NCBI GenBank assembly: GCA_010909725.1
Contig: JAACMV010000024.1
Location: 744,001 to 808,000, forward strand
Reading direction: 5' to 3'
DNA from: Picochlorum sp. 'celeri'
Taxonomy: Eukaryota; Chlorophyta; Trebouxiophyceae
Length of the DNA: 64,000 nucleotides
This document shows positions 53,267-63,762 of this stretch, one piece after another; position 1 is the first letter of the stretch, and every line of letters begins with the position of its first letter. Both the position numbers and the translations under genes were made by a program. Below the pieces are notes generated by a model. That model was not told the origin of the DNA, did no database searches, and saw only the letters and a program-made list of their open reading frames with translations.

Positions 53267-53623
53267 ATGGGTATTGGTTTGTCTAAAACAACCGAAGAAG
53301 ACATGGCATCAGCAAAAGCGATTGTCGACGCAGCTATTGCGGAGAATGCGGTGATGGTATTCAGCAAATCATATTGTCCATTTTGTATGAAAGCAAAGAG
53401 GGCGTTAGAGAGTGTATTGCCCAAGGAGAAGATCTGTGTTATGGAATTGGAAATGCGATCAGACTGTGCTGCGATTCAGGATTATTTGTTGGAGATTACT
53501 GGGGCACGATCTGTTCCAAGGGTTTTTATTGCTGGTGAATGTATTGGGGGAGGGGATGAGACGGATGCTATGGTTCGTAGTGGGAAGATGAAAGAGTTGC
53601 TTGAAGCAAAGAATATTTTGTAA
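53267..53623 (+). CDS. class I (CPFC) glutaredoxin
   Basis: A single frame of 118 residues. The redox motif YCPFCMKAKRAL sits at about residues 41-52, followed by SVPRVFIAGECIGG (the cis-Pro loop and glutathione site) and GGGDETDAMVRSG. The first 25 residues are short and have no strong targeting signal, so cytosolic is likely. Class I dithiol glutaredoxins reduce disulfides and glutathionylated proteins. Confidence 0.92.
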   Translation: MGIGLSKTTEEDMASAKAIVDAAIAENAVMVFSKSYCPFCMKAKRALESVLPKEKICVMELEMRSDCAAIQDYLLEITGARSVPRVFIAGECIGGGDETDAMVRSGKMKELLEAKNIL

Positions 53624-53644
53624 TGGTTGGTCTTACATGTAACA

Positions 53645-56600
53645 TTAATTGCTCTTCTTACCTCCTAGAAGTTTCCATATGGCATCTGCTGTCTGTGCGT
53701 TCTTGTCGTTGTTGGCAGCAGGTTGGGGTTGGATGAGTTTGGATGATGGCATGGGTGGGGGTGGGGGGTTTGGCGCTGTGGCCTGCCTCATCTTGGACAA
53801 GAGGTCTTGTCCTGACAAGGTCTGAGGGCTAGGTGCATGTACTTGCTTGGGCAACACTCCCCGTCCGCGGCCCATACCAAAGCCTTTTGCATGTGGGTTG
53901 TCTGGTATCTTGGGAACTCTTTTTGGTGATGGCTCGGCTGCTGCCGATTTTCTAATGGTTGCTGATTCTCCTGATATTGCATGTGGGCGGGTAAGGTTGA
54001 TCAGAGCGAATGGTGCGACGACTGCACCGTGGTGGCCATTGCATCTGCCTCCAAGATCAGTGCCACCTTCAAATGGGGTGTCAAACAACACCTCTAGAAA
54101 CTTGTCATGGACACCAATCACTGTCCCACGAATTCCAAATGGAGGAATTCCAGTGGCACCTGCTGAGACGACTCTGTCACCAAGGGCAAAGGATCCACCT
54201 GAGAATGCAGCCATGAGTCCTCCTGGTTCTATAGGCGGAAGGAGGAGGGCTGGGGATACTGATTCCATTTCAACAGTTGTTGGCGTATTTCCGTGTTTTG
54301 GCAGCGATGCTTGGAATATTCTGATTCCATCTTCTGATGCCACGAGGGCAGATGCTTTTACCAATTTGCGCTTGGCTGATGGTAAGCTTGAAAGCCATGA
54401 TTTGATGGCTGTCAATTCCTTCAATGCAGCCTCTCGCTCCATCCCTGGGAAGAGGTTTTCCAAGGTTACTTTATCCTCTTCAAGCATCGCCCAGACGTTT
54501 GGATATTTTGTCTTGTATGATTTCAGTACAGATATGAGTGCATTGCTGTATGCCCATGTAGCTTTTCTGTTTGGGTCTGATGATTCTACTGATGTACTGA
54601 AATCTGGCACAACCAGGCTGTTCTTACCATCCTTCACATACAGACCGATATCGATTGATTCATTTCTTCCTGAACCTGTTCGTACCCAAAAATTGCCAGT
54701 GATTCTTCCCAACGCTTTTGGTGAGACGCCGAGAATCCTGCTGACTTTGAATGCAGGTATGTACTGGGTCTGCATGGATGGGAGCAGTCTTTTTGCCGAG
54801 GCTTGGATAGCAGCTGATGTCTCTGGCATAGTCTCCAGTATGATTCGGTATCTAGACTTATTTATATCTTTTGTCTTGTCTGATAATGGTTTTCCAGAGC
54901 CATTCTTTCCAAATGGACCTGAGTGAGTGATTGTTGCTGTGCATCCATAGTAGGCCTTGCCTAGGAATAACGCTTTTGATCCCACCTTGAAGTCATACCA
55001 TGCAACGCTGTCATCTTTGGATAAAAGCTTTGGATCAAATCGGGGATCTGGAGAAGGGTTTTTCCGCAGAGTCATTTGTAACGGGTAGACATGCGTGTCT
55101 TTTGAAAACCTCTTTTCTATAGACCCATCAACTTGTCGAATGAGACCTTCCACAGGCCTCACATGGACCAGTAAATGTATCTTTCCAAGATCAACTCCAT
55201 ACTTGGTCAGGTATTCGTTCTGTAAATTAGCCGTCTCTATGTCCCATTTGTTTGATGTGCTCTTGTTTCCTGATGCAGATATACATTCAAGCGGGTCTGA
55301 GACCTTTTCGACGATAGATTCTTTGACGTAGGGCCATCCAACCCACGCTCTTTGCTTCAGCACGGCTTTTGAAATGCCTTGGGCTGTTAAGAGATCTTCA
55401 CTAATACCTTGGGTCAGATTTTTGAACTTTAGAATCAGGGACTCTTTCCTTGATCTCATGCCAAATACATCGACACCAGCCTTCTCAAGTCGTCCATAGA
55501 CAGCAAGAGTTTTTAGAGTAGGGAACCCAGCAATAGTTGATATGCCTACCTTTGTCCCTTGGACCAATGCAGGTTGGAACCCTTTCTCTCCTTTGGGCAG
55601 TGGAGGTGGTGCTGGTCTGGCCTTTGCTGAACTGTTGCATCTCACAACATCCGGAAGATGGCTCGGCAAGGTCGAGGTGCAAAATGTTTTTTCACCTGCC
55701 TTTGGACTATGTGAAAATACAATGATGCTTCCTGCACTATTTCTTTTCCTTTCTGCTGGAGTCAGCGCCCCAGTTGGCACGCTCTGTATTGCTCGCAAAA
55801 GCCTGTCCTGGTCAATGAATGGTACTTGAACCACACCTTCCCATTCAGCCCTTTTTCCTTCTGTATCTACATGGAAATCCACTGGATAAAAGTCGACAAT
55901 TGGAGAGTTTGGATCTTTCATGAGGTGTCTGTAGGGCTCAGGAAGAAGATTGCAACTTGATGCAGGCTGCACAGCCATCAGCTGCTCAAATGGCAAGAAT
56001 GGCCTTCCAGCTACAAATTTCACTTCTATTTCTCCTAGATTGACACAGTCGGAAACCATTGGCGCATAGTGATAGCTGTAAAACCACTCCCAGGATGCCA
56101 CACCCCTGTAGTAATACTCCAAAACCCAATGAATTCCTTCCAGGAAAGCAGCAACTACTTTCCTCCGGTCATCCGACGTAGGGCACTTTAGTTTCTCGCG
56201 ATAGTAGCGCTCTTTCCAGGCTAACAGTCCCTGCTCCTTGTCACCTTGTTCGAAAAATGCTCTGGCCTCCTTGCTCATCATGGTTGGCTCAACATCTTTG
56301 GGCTTTTTCTCATCAACTTCTGCAGCACTATCTGATTCAGCTGCTAGAATCTCTAACTCGTGCCCTTCTAGAGAAAGAGCCGAAAAATCCTCTGGAACCT
56401 CACTATCTACTGCGCTGTCACCAAAAGCTTCGTCAATTTCTTGGGGCTTGTTCTTATTCATCCTCCTTTCCTTCTTTGATTCGTATTCCTCCGCATCATT
56501 TGCTCTTTGTTCCAAAGTTTCAGCTTCAAATGTTGCCAGCTCGCTCAAGAACAATTCAAAGCGACCTCTATGCAAACTTCCAGCATGGGTGAGATACCCA

Positions 56601-57791
56601 CCCATCTTTGGCAAAAGCTTCTTGTATGTTGTAAACATCAAGTCAAGAGACCCCTCATTTATATCACATGTTGGAAGGGGTGGAAGGAAATCATTACCCA
56701 CCAACATGCAGAACAACACAAAGTCATCGATGATTCTTTCAATATCAAAACCAAACTTCAATGACTTGGCATACGGCTCAAACTCGAGCTGAATATAGTC
56801 CCTCAACAACCTGCATGGATACACAATAGTGATTGGATATGCCATCAAACAACACTCGATTCGGCTCGAATCAAATATACACACATACCCTATCTGAAAT
56901 AGGACGAAATGCTCTTCGCTTGGATTTTCAAGAGCCTCCCGAATAGGCTGCCCCTTATTCTTATAACTCACAACTTCTCGTAGTAAGCAAAAGTGAGGCT
57001 CGTGGGTCACCAATGAAAGCATAATCAAGTCAGCATCCAAACCATAAAGACAATGCCTCAAATTAGGCTCATACTCTGGGCTTTTCTTTGCCCATCGAAT
57101 GTATTCCATTACTTTATGCTCACCCTCCCCTGGCACATCATGGCCCGAGAATACAATCGTGGGTACTTGCCACAAAGGATCTTCAGAAATTTTATGTCGA
57201 ATAAAGAATCTGAGATGCTCTGCCAACCGCTCCATAAACGGTGTCCCAGGTGTGATGCAATTGGAATCAAAAGGCTCTGCCATGGCCCCTGCCTCTTCCC
57301 CACGTTCCTTACTCTCGGCCGCCCTCTGCGCCGCTTCACGAGCCGTCTTGAATCTTCTGGCTCTTTGTTGGTTCATTTTCGCTCGCGGTGCGACCCCATC
57401 AATTGCCATGAACATCAACTTCTGAGGCTTGACAATATGAAACAATTTATCAAGGTACATGAAAATCTTCTTTATCATCTCCTCCTCCGTCAATTTCGTA
57501 TCTGGATCATTCCCATGGGTGCAATTGTGCACAATGCCATTCATATCGAGGTAAAAGTTATCAATAACAGGGACAACAGTGGCCCCGCCAGGCTGGTTCA
57601 CCAAAGGATATCGCTCACTGAGCCATCTGTAGAATTTTGGAATCCCTGCAGCACATGTATATCAATATTAAACAGTACTTCATGGCATCTCAGGCTATAC
57701 CAGGCTAAACACAGTGCCCGTGACACCGAGCAGTCCATCTTCCGATACTCAGGGCCAGATCACAGTCTATCAATCGATGAACCGTACCCAT
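53645..57791 (-). CDS. XRN1: 5'-3' exoribonuclease, XRN1 type
   Basis: Three exons: 57791-57788 (four bases, ATGG), 57645-56889 and 56810-53645; about 1308 residues. The first intron is GT-AG and the join gives MGIPKFYRWLSERYP, the XRN start. The second, 78 nt (donor GTATGT, acceptor ATGCAG), contains no stop and is a multiple of three. The acidic catalytic region shows FYLDMNGIVHNCTHG, MAIDGVAPRAKMNQQR, FSGHDVPGEGEHKVMEYIR and GLDADLIMLSL; WEWFYSYHYAPM follows. The C-terminal SH3-like and D-domains fit XRN1 rather than the nuclear XRN2 group, which lacks them. The tail is Pro-rich. It degrades decapped mRNA in the cytosol. Confidence 0.93.
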
Positions 57792-58237
57792 AATGTAATT
57801 ATGTGATAATTTACTGCTTGAAAATACCGAGGACTGCCGTTCTTAAAATGTCTGTTTCGAATTTCACGTGAATGAAAGTTTCAAATATCTAGGCTCGATA
57901 TCATGCGATACTATACATCATAGAGGTATATGTATGTGAAATTTAACTATTTGGACTTTATCAGGGCGCATCAGGGTGCACGGTTCTTGTTTTGGTCCCA
58001 TGGTGAGCATGAGCAGCCAGAGGTCGGTCTGCTTCATTCCCCACCTTGAGCCAATGGCAACTGCAATACCAACTGGTATTGTTGTTTTAGCATGTGTGGT
58101 GTGCGAGACTGTCCATACATATGGTCTTACTATGAATGATACTACATGTGACTAGAAATATCTATGAGGGAATAAATAGAGATATCGCGCGTGGGCCATC
58201 TAGTCCTGAGTTGAATTTCTCAGGATTGGTCTGCCTG
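57792..58237. other. intergenic region between XRN1 and ULP2-like genes
   Basis: About 450 nt with no supported gene, mostly AT-rich. It probably holds the XRN1 promoter and the 3' end of the ULP2-like transcript. Confidence 0.3.
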
Positions 58238-60856
58238 TCAGCCAGGTAGTCTAGCAATTCCTTTGCGGAGTTTGTTTCTGATGGGTTTACTAATTTCAGC
58301 TAATTTCTTCGCATTTGGGAACCTCTTTGTCTTCTTCCGAGCAAAAACATTCTTTGGTTTTGACTTCTTGGGGCTCTCAGCAATTTCAATAGCATCGTCA
58401 TCTGGAGTTGATACTGACACTAAGGACACATCTGGCGTGTTTCTCAGTTGCCTCTTTCTTTTCAAATCCTTTAGAACATGGCTGGAGCGAAAGATTGGTG
58501 TTGTGGTTTCCTTCTTCTCCACATGGATCTTGTCCTCTGTGAGGTCAGAGTGATGAATGATATCGAGCTCCTGGTCATCATCAGACATGATGACGTTTTT
58601 ATTTTTTGTTCGAACTGTGGGAACGTTTTGGTCATCGGACATCGAAGGCGATTCTTCGATTGCATCTTCACTGCTCAAGGTTTTGGCTGGACTGGCCTTC
58701 TCTGAGGTCTTCTCGAGACAGATTTCAACATCATCACTCTCTTCTTCTGATGCTTCAGGGAGATCCTCCCATGATGGAGGATTGTAGTGGCCTTCATGTT
58801 TGAGATTCTCCAGCTTGTTCATTAAAAATGTTGCTTTGTGAGTATCATCCGTGGACAGGTTTTCAAACTTCCACCTCCCATGATCATCCATAACCCCTGC
58901 ATTGACTGCCATTGCCTTGAGAACCATTCTTGCGAGATGATGCCTTAGATCACTCGCATTTTCACTTTGAAACCATTTTTTGGATAAGAATGTTGGCATC
59001 TTTGCATAAATTGGTTTCCTGGATCCTTTAAATAAATCTCTTCCTCTTCCTGTCGGCACCATTTGTGCATTGATCTTTGCAGGCAAATGTGCCAAGAAGT
59101 GGTCAGCGAAAGCACAAACAAAGCAGCCACAGTCGTAATAATTATCCTGCATAGGGAGCGCTGGTCTTCGGACTTTCATGGACAAAAAGTTCCTCGGTGT
59201 ATCAGGGTTTTTCTCTGTCCAAGCCTTTGGTACATTATCTCCTTCCTGCTTGAGTTTTGCTGTCCACTCGTTCTGAAGGTATCGCTTAATGAGCTTTGCT
59301 ATTTTATCACTTCCATGTCCACCTGGAGGCCTTAGAGAATCTAAATGAATCATGAATGCTTCCTCGTGCTTTTTAACCTCTTTAACATTGCATGTGGGCA
59401 TTTTTATTTGTGCCCCGGGATGACACACAATAATCAATGACCAATGCAATTGGTCATGAATGGGAATGAAGAGGAAATCTTTGGAAAACATGTCAAACTT
59501 TTTGGTCCAGCTCTTTGTCACATCATAGCAACGAAGAGCTTGAAGGGAAAGCTTATCCAAACCCTCTACTGAACCAACAAGGGCTTGCGTCTCATCAGAA
59601 ATTGCTGTTTCAGATGATGTATCCGACAGCTTCTTGTAAAAGAACGAATTGAAAAAGTAGCAGCGCTTTGCATCTTCTGGATTTTCGTCCTGGAGTTTCT
59701 GCTCCAAATACTTCATATAGTAATCGATGCAGGAATCATTTAAAAATTCCTCTGGACCCAAACGGAAGTAATCTCGAAGCACAAACGAAACTGACCCATG
59801 GCCACCAGCGGGTGGCATCGAGCATTTCAGCTCGTCCAAAATGGGATCTGTTTCTACTTTGCTAGACTGCCGTGTTTTCCGTTGATTCTGACTCACAACT
59901 GCCCTTGTGAAAGCAGCACCTTTCTTTTGTTTATCATCTGCTTCCTCGTCCTCACTGCTGAGAAGAATGGGATCCGCCTCTGTTCCAATTCCTTTCGCTG
60001 ATACTTCAGCCTTACTATCAGATTTGGGTATGTCTGGCTTTTTAGTCGAAGCAGCAAAATTCATGACTGCCAGATCACCCCTGCTCATCTTTAGAACAAT
60101 CTGGTCCTTCTTATCAATGTGCTGATTATCCAAGGTTTTCTCACCAGTTGCATGCGAGTTGGCAAACTTCATGCATTTTCTACATATCTTCATTCTCTTT
60201 CCACCAATATCTAAAATGAAATTCGTCCTTCTAACCTTTCCATCCTCCTTGTACGTCGTTGTCTCTCCACAACGAGAGCAGAGGTCTTTCTTTGCCTTCT
60301 GTTTTCTAGGAGCCTTCGCGACAGTTTGAACATGCGGCAAAGACTGCTGCTGACCCATAAATTTATCCACCGTCACTTTCGGCAACCGTCTGCGCGTGTC
60401 GTCATCTTGAACGGCAGCAGCTCTACTGTTCTCTTTTGCTATCTTCAACCATGATGACGAGATTGCCTTGAGGCTCTCTGTCTGCTCATCCACAGTCTCT
60501 TTCTTTTTCACCGCTTCTATTTCCTCTCTTTCCTTCTGTTCTCGCTGTTTCCGGCGCGATTGCCTGACAAATACCAAAATTTGGGCATACTGTGATGCCA
60601 GTTTTTCAAGCATTCTCCATTGATCCTTCTTATTGGGGAACACACGCAAATATCCTCCTGTTGCTTTCCTTGTTACCAGAAAATTGTCTAAATCGGATAA
60701 AGCCAGCTCTGATCGCCACTTTTTCACCTCTGTTTCGAGTTCCTCAGGGGACATGGCCTCTGCCTTCCTCAACTCCATGGAATACAGACTCGTGTTCCAA
60801 AGATTGATTCGCCGAGGAGGCTCCGTTGGGTCATCTAAAAACGATAAATCTTCCAT
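58238..60856 (-). CDS. ULP2/SENP6-7-type SUMO protease
   Basis: A single frame of 872 residues starting at the ATG at 60856 (the open frame extends two codons further without an ATG). The N-terminus has a helical region, then a C4-type zinc-finger-like module (CSRCGETTT and CRKCMKF, about residues 200-235). The C48 peptidase domain is at about 360-620: the catalytic His in LHWSLIIV (about 470), Asp in MIHLDSLRPPGGHGS, and Cys in DNYYDCGCFVCAF (about 577). Long acidic and Ser-rich tails surround it, as in plant ULP2-like enzymes. It removes SUMO from chains and substrates, mostly in the nucleus; the basic Lys-rich end (KKTKRFPNAKKLAEISK) supports that. Confidence 0.9.
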   Translation of the reverse strand: MEDLSFLDDPTEPPRRINLWNTSLYSMELRKAEAMSPEELETEVKKWRSELALSDLDNFLVTRKATGGYLRVFPNKKDQWRMLEKLASQYAQILVFVRQSRRKQREQKEREEIEAVKKKETVDEQTESLKAISSSWLKIAKENSRAAAVQDDDTRRRLPKVTVDKFMGQQQSLPHVQTVAKAPRKQKAKKDLCSRCGETTTYKEDGKVRRTNFILDIGGKRMKICRKCMKFANSHATGEKTLDNQHIDKKDQIVLKMSRGDLAVMNFAASTKKPDIPKSDSKAEVSAKGIGTEADPILLSSEDEEADDKQKKGAAFTRAVVSQNQRKTRQSSKVETDPILDELKCSMPPAGGHGSVSFVLRDYFRLGPEEFLNDSCIDYYMKYLEQKLQDENPEDAKRCYFFNSFFYKKLSDTSSETAISDETQALVGSVEGLDKLSLQALRCYDVTKSWTKKFDMFSKDFLFIPIHDQLHWSLIIVCHPGAQIKMPTCNVKEVKKHEEAFMIHLDSLRPPGGHGSDKIAKLIKRYLQNEWTAKLKQEGDNVPKAWTEKNPDTPRNFLSMKVRRPALPMQDNYYDCGCFVCAFADHFLAHLPAKINAQMVPTGRGRDLFKGSRKPIYAKMPTFLSKKWFQSENASDLRHHLARMVLKAMAVNAGVMDDHGRWKFENLSTDDTHKATFLMNKLENLKHEGHYNPPSWEDLPEASEEESDDVEICLEKTSEKASPAKTLSSEDAIEESPSMSDDQNVPTVRTKNKNVIMSDDDQELDIIHHSDLTEDKIHVEKKETTTPIFRSSHVLKDLKRKRQLRNTPDVSLVSVSTPDDDAIEIAESPKKSKPKNVFARKKTKRFPNAKKLAEISKPIRNKLRKGIARLPG

Positions 60857-61348
60857 GTTCAAATGTAGGGATGGCGCTCCTCTGCAGAAACAAGTACCAG
60901 TCCAGGGACTACACCTTCTTGCTGTTCAAATTAGGCGCCGTTGAGCAACAAGAGCATGGGCCGCGTTCAGCAGGTCTTCTGATTCCTCGCAATACTTTTG
61001 TATACTCTAGAGGCTCAGCATACTGCTCAAAGCCTCCATGGACCGCTGTTGTTCCCAGTCGTTGTTGTTATTGTTGGGCCTGTTCAAAACTCATAGGCAG
61101 CATATCCGCCCTTGTCCCCACACATATCCGTTATCTTTCAGAAGTTTCCACCAAATAATAAAACGCTAGCGTTTCCTGAGTTACTGGTCCTTTGGTGGCG
61201 ATGAAGAGACCCGCTCCGTTCGGAAGGAACTCTCCGTAATATGAATGTACTTTCAAGGACCTAAAAGAATCAATTCACGCATGGATCATGCCCATGAGTG
61301 TTACAGAACTGATTTAATTGACTCAAAAAGGAAGATTCATCCATTGCT
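60857..61348. other. intergenic, divergent promoter region
   Basis: About 490 nt between the divergent ULP2-like and SDR genes. Plus-strand frames here lack known motifs and look like accidental ones. No RNA gene or repeat seen. Confidence 0.3.
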
Positions 61349-62260
61349 GTGGATAGAAAGGTGGTAAACCTGTTGCAACAACTAAGCCACATGTCAGCAA
61401 GTGCTAGAGTCGTTTTCATCACAGGTGCTGCTCGGGGCATTGGGTATGCTACCGCAAGGTACTTTGTGGAAAGAGGAGACTGGGTCATGATGGCTGATAT
61501 CGAAGCAGAGGGCTTGGAGCAAGCATGTTTGAAACTTGAGGAGGAGATTGAAGAGCAAGGAGCTCTCAAGGGGCGCGTTGCTCATGTCTTCTGTGATGTC
61601 ACTCGTCAGGAAAGTGTTGAACACGCTATTGAAGAAACTATTCAGACCTTTGGGCGTGGGTTGAATGTGTGCGTGGCAAATGCTGCAGTGGTGAAATCTG
61701 CACCATTTTTAGAACTGACAGAGGAAGACTTCACAGCAGTCATCGATGTGAATTTGAAAGGGGTCTTTCTAACATGCCAAGCTGCTGCGCGAGCAATGGT
61801 GAGAGATTCAGGGGATGACAAGGACGCTGTGAGATCCATTGTCACAATGAGCTCTGCAAACGCTGTAACAGCAATACCTGCCATTACTGGGTACAATGCT
61901 GCAAAAGGCGGTGTCAATAATCTGACAAGGAATATGGCCTTGTCCTTGGCACCACATGGCATCAGAGTCAACGCTGTTGCACCAGGCTCAATCATGACGG
62001 AGATGCTATCAAAAGTGGCCAGTGATGAATCCGTTATGAAAGGAATTCTCATGCGCACCCCATTGTCAAGAGTAGGTGACCCCTCAGAAGTTGCATCAGT
62101 GATTGATTTCCTTGGAAGTAAGGCATCAAGCTACATGACGGGCCAAATACTATACTGTGATGGAGGGAGAAATGCTCTCAACTATGTTGTAGATGTCTCG
62201 CAGGAAAGCCTCGAAGCGGCAACCAAAGCAGCCGATACATTTCGAATAGGTACTACATGA
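61349..62260 (+). CDS. short-chain dehydrogenase/reductase
   Basis: A single frame of 303 residues; start at 61349 or the Met at about 61391. The cofactor loop is TGAARGIG (about residue 25), NAA in CVANAAVV replaces the usual NAG, the catalytic Ser is in VTMSSANAV, and Y-N-A-A-K (about 180) gives the YxxxK pair. GGVNNLTRNMALSLAPHGIR and VNAVAPGSIMTEML are typical of classical NAD(P)-dependent SDRs. The substrate cannot be told from the sequence. No targeting peptide is clear. Confidence 0.85.
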   Translation: MDRKVVNLLQQLSHMSASARVVFITGAARGIGYATARYFVERGDWVMMADIEAEGLEQACLKLEEEIEEQGALKGRVAHVFCDVTRQESVEHAIEETIQTFGRGLNVCVANAAVVKSAPFLELTEEDFTAVIDVNLKGVFLTCQAAARAMVRDSGDDKDAVRSIVTMSSANAVTAIPAITGYNAAKGGVNNLTRNMALSLAPHGIRVNAVAPGSIMTEMLSKVASDESVMKGILMRTPLSRVGDPSEVASVIDFLGSKASSYMTGQILYCDGGRNALNYVVDVSQESLEAATKAADTFRIGTT

Positions 62261-62466
62261 AGCAAGAAGGTATAATGGAATACTGTACTTACACAAAATG
62301 CCATTATGTAACGTATGCATGTGATTGTCCAAATGAAAGAAAACATTCTGTGCATGCATTCATATTCTACCCGTTAAGCGCAAACCATATCATAAAATTA
62401 GCAAATAAGACTATTGTCACCAGTACATCTGCATCGTGAGTCGAAGCAAAACCAAAGCAGAGCCGG

Positions 62467-62688
62467 TCAGTGCTCTGCACCAGACACACCACGAGCAGCA
62501 AAGCTGCCCTTTGTTTCCACCGGTGAGTGTGCTGCCACTACAGCCACGTTCTCTTGTTTGCCTTCCTCCTGCTGATCCTGGGCAACGTTGAGAGCCATCA
62601 TCCCTACGCCAGAGCCAATGGCAACTCCGGCACCGACAATGCCACAGAGGCCAAGCAAAGAGAGGGACACGTTTACGTACTGGTTCAT
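62467..62688 (-). CDS. small protein with one N-terminal membrane span
   Basis: 73 residues from the ATG at 62688. The start MNQYVNVSLSLLGLCGIVGA continues into a Gly-rich hydrophobic stretch, followed by a Gln/Glu-rich and Ala-rich tail (QDQQEEGKQENVA). No family was recognised. Its Gly-patterned membrane helix suggests packing in a complex, for example in an organelle membrane, but this is only an inference. Another frame on the same strand overlaps it and looks accidental. Confidence 0.4.
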   Translation of the reverse strand: MNQYVNVSLSLLGLCGIVGAGVAIGSGVGMMALNVAQDQQEEGKQENVAVVAAHSPVETKGSFAARGVSGAEH

Positions 62689-62895
62689 GCTGTATATGAA
62701 TCAAATAAAAATAATAGCAATGGCTTGTTGCGTAGCAGTTTAATTAAAACAGTATGCGTTGGTGTTGGAGAACCTGCTGCGTGTTTACCCACGCGAGGCT
62801 GATGACGAGGGTTGATACTGTTTTAATGTTTTATTTACAGACTCTAGGGTGCAGCACAGTATATATGACTGGTATGATTCGGTACTAGGTCATCA

Positions 62896-63762
62896 TCATG
62901 CTACGCTGACAAGAATACTGCCCAATGTTGCGACAATCATTCCTGATACCATGGTGGCAGAGGAGGTTTGTGGCACAGTTCCATCTTCCTCTCCTTTGGT
63001 GATTCCTCCATTCTCACCGGACGTTGGAGCAGGCGAGACATCTGGCGTCGTATCTGTGCTTGGCACGACTGGTGTGGTGTCTGTGCTTGGCACGACTGGT
63101 GTGGTGTCTGTGGTTGGAGGGGTCAGGCCACATGTGTCAGCTGGGAGGATGGCAGACAGTGGGTCAATCAGTGCTGGACATTCTTTCTGCAACGTCTCGT
63201 AGAAACTGGTGCACTCGGTAGTACAAATATCATCATCATTGATAGACGAGACACATGCGTCGATCTGTGGAGTCAGCTGTGTCCAGTTGCAACTCAATGC
63301 ACCATTCACCACCTGACCAATGTCCAGGTCATCCAGCCCATCAATGCCAAGATCTCCGAGGTCAACCTGGTCCAAAATTTGACTAACATTAAGGTTCAAT
63401 CCCTGAAGAAGATCTCCTAATCCTCCATCCAAGATATTTGTGAAGTTGAGCCCGAGACCGCCCAGGATATCCTGCAAGCCATCACCAAGGGTTTCAAGAG
63501 TCTCTGTGATGTTGACATTGCCCAAATCACCACTTGTCAGTCCCTCAATGATACCATCAATATCGGTAGCATTAATAAGTGCAGTAAGTTCCTCTAACAA
63601 GGGCCCAACGAACTGTTCCAACGAGCCGAGGGGATCACTTGTAGTATCCTGCGCCATGACGACTGGACTGTTTGACGACCCAAAGGCCACAAGAGCCAAC
63701 ACCAGCAGCAGCGACGAAGAAACGCGACCCTTCATTGTTTCCAATAGACCTGAACAATACAA
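62896..63762 (-). CDS. secreted, probably GPI-anchored surface protein
   Basis: 288 residues in the open frame; an internal start at 63735 (MKGRVSSSLLLVLALVAFG) makes a clean signal peptide. The middle is built of Leu/Gly/Asp-rich segments (NFTNILDGGLGDLLQGL) with several N-glycosylation sites, and six Cys follow in a short region (CNWTQLTPQIDAC onward). Then come repeats of the DTTPVVPST type, a Pro/Ser/Gly stretch, and a hydrophobic C-terminal end (SGMIVATLGSILVSVA) that fits a GPI signal. No family was recognised. Confidence 0.6.
   Translation of the reverse strand: MYCSGLLETMKGRVSSSLLLVLALVAFGSSNSPVVMAQDTTSDPLGSLEQFVGPLLEELTALINATDIDGIIEGLTSGDLGNVNITETLETLGDGLQDILGGLGLNFTNILDGGLGDLLQGLNLNVSQILDQVDLGDLGIDGLDDLDIGQVVNGALSCNWTQLTPQIDACVSSINDDDICTTECTSFYETLQKECPALIDPLSAILPADTCGLTPPTTDTTPVVPSTDTTPVVPSTDTTPDVSPAPTSGENGGITKGEEDGTVPQTSSATMVSGMIVATLGSILVSVA
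63053..63106. repeat. 27-bp tandem repeat within the surface protein gene
   Basis: Two copies of a 27-bp unit (63053-63079 and 63080-63106), with a degenerate third beginning at 63107. The unit encodes nine residues (on the minus strand, the DTTPVVPST repeat). Such units change number easily by slippage. Confidence 0.75.

Noticed and set aside
53847..54926. 359-codon plus-strand frame opposite XRN1
   Set aside because: Complementary to a well-supported exon and without family motifs; codon bias of the sense gene explains it.
60957..61158. Plus-strand frames upstream of the SDR
   Set aside because: No motif; they overlap the promoter region of ULP2-like and SDR genes.
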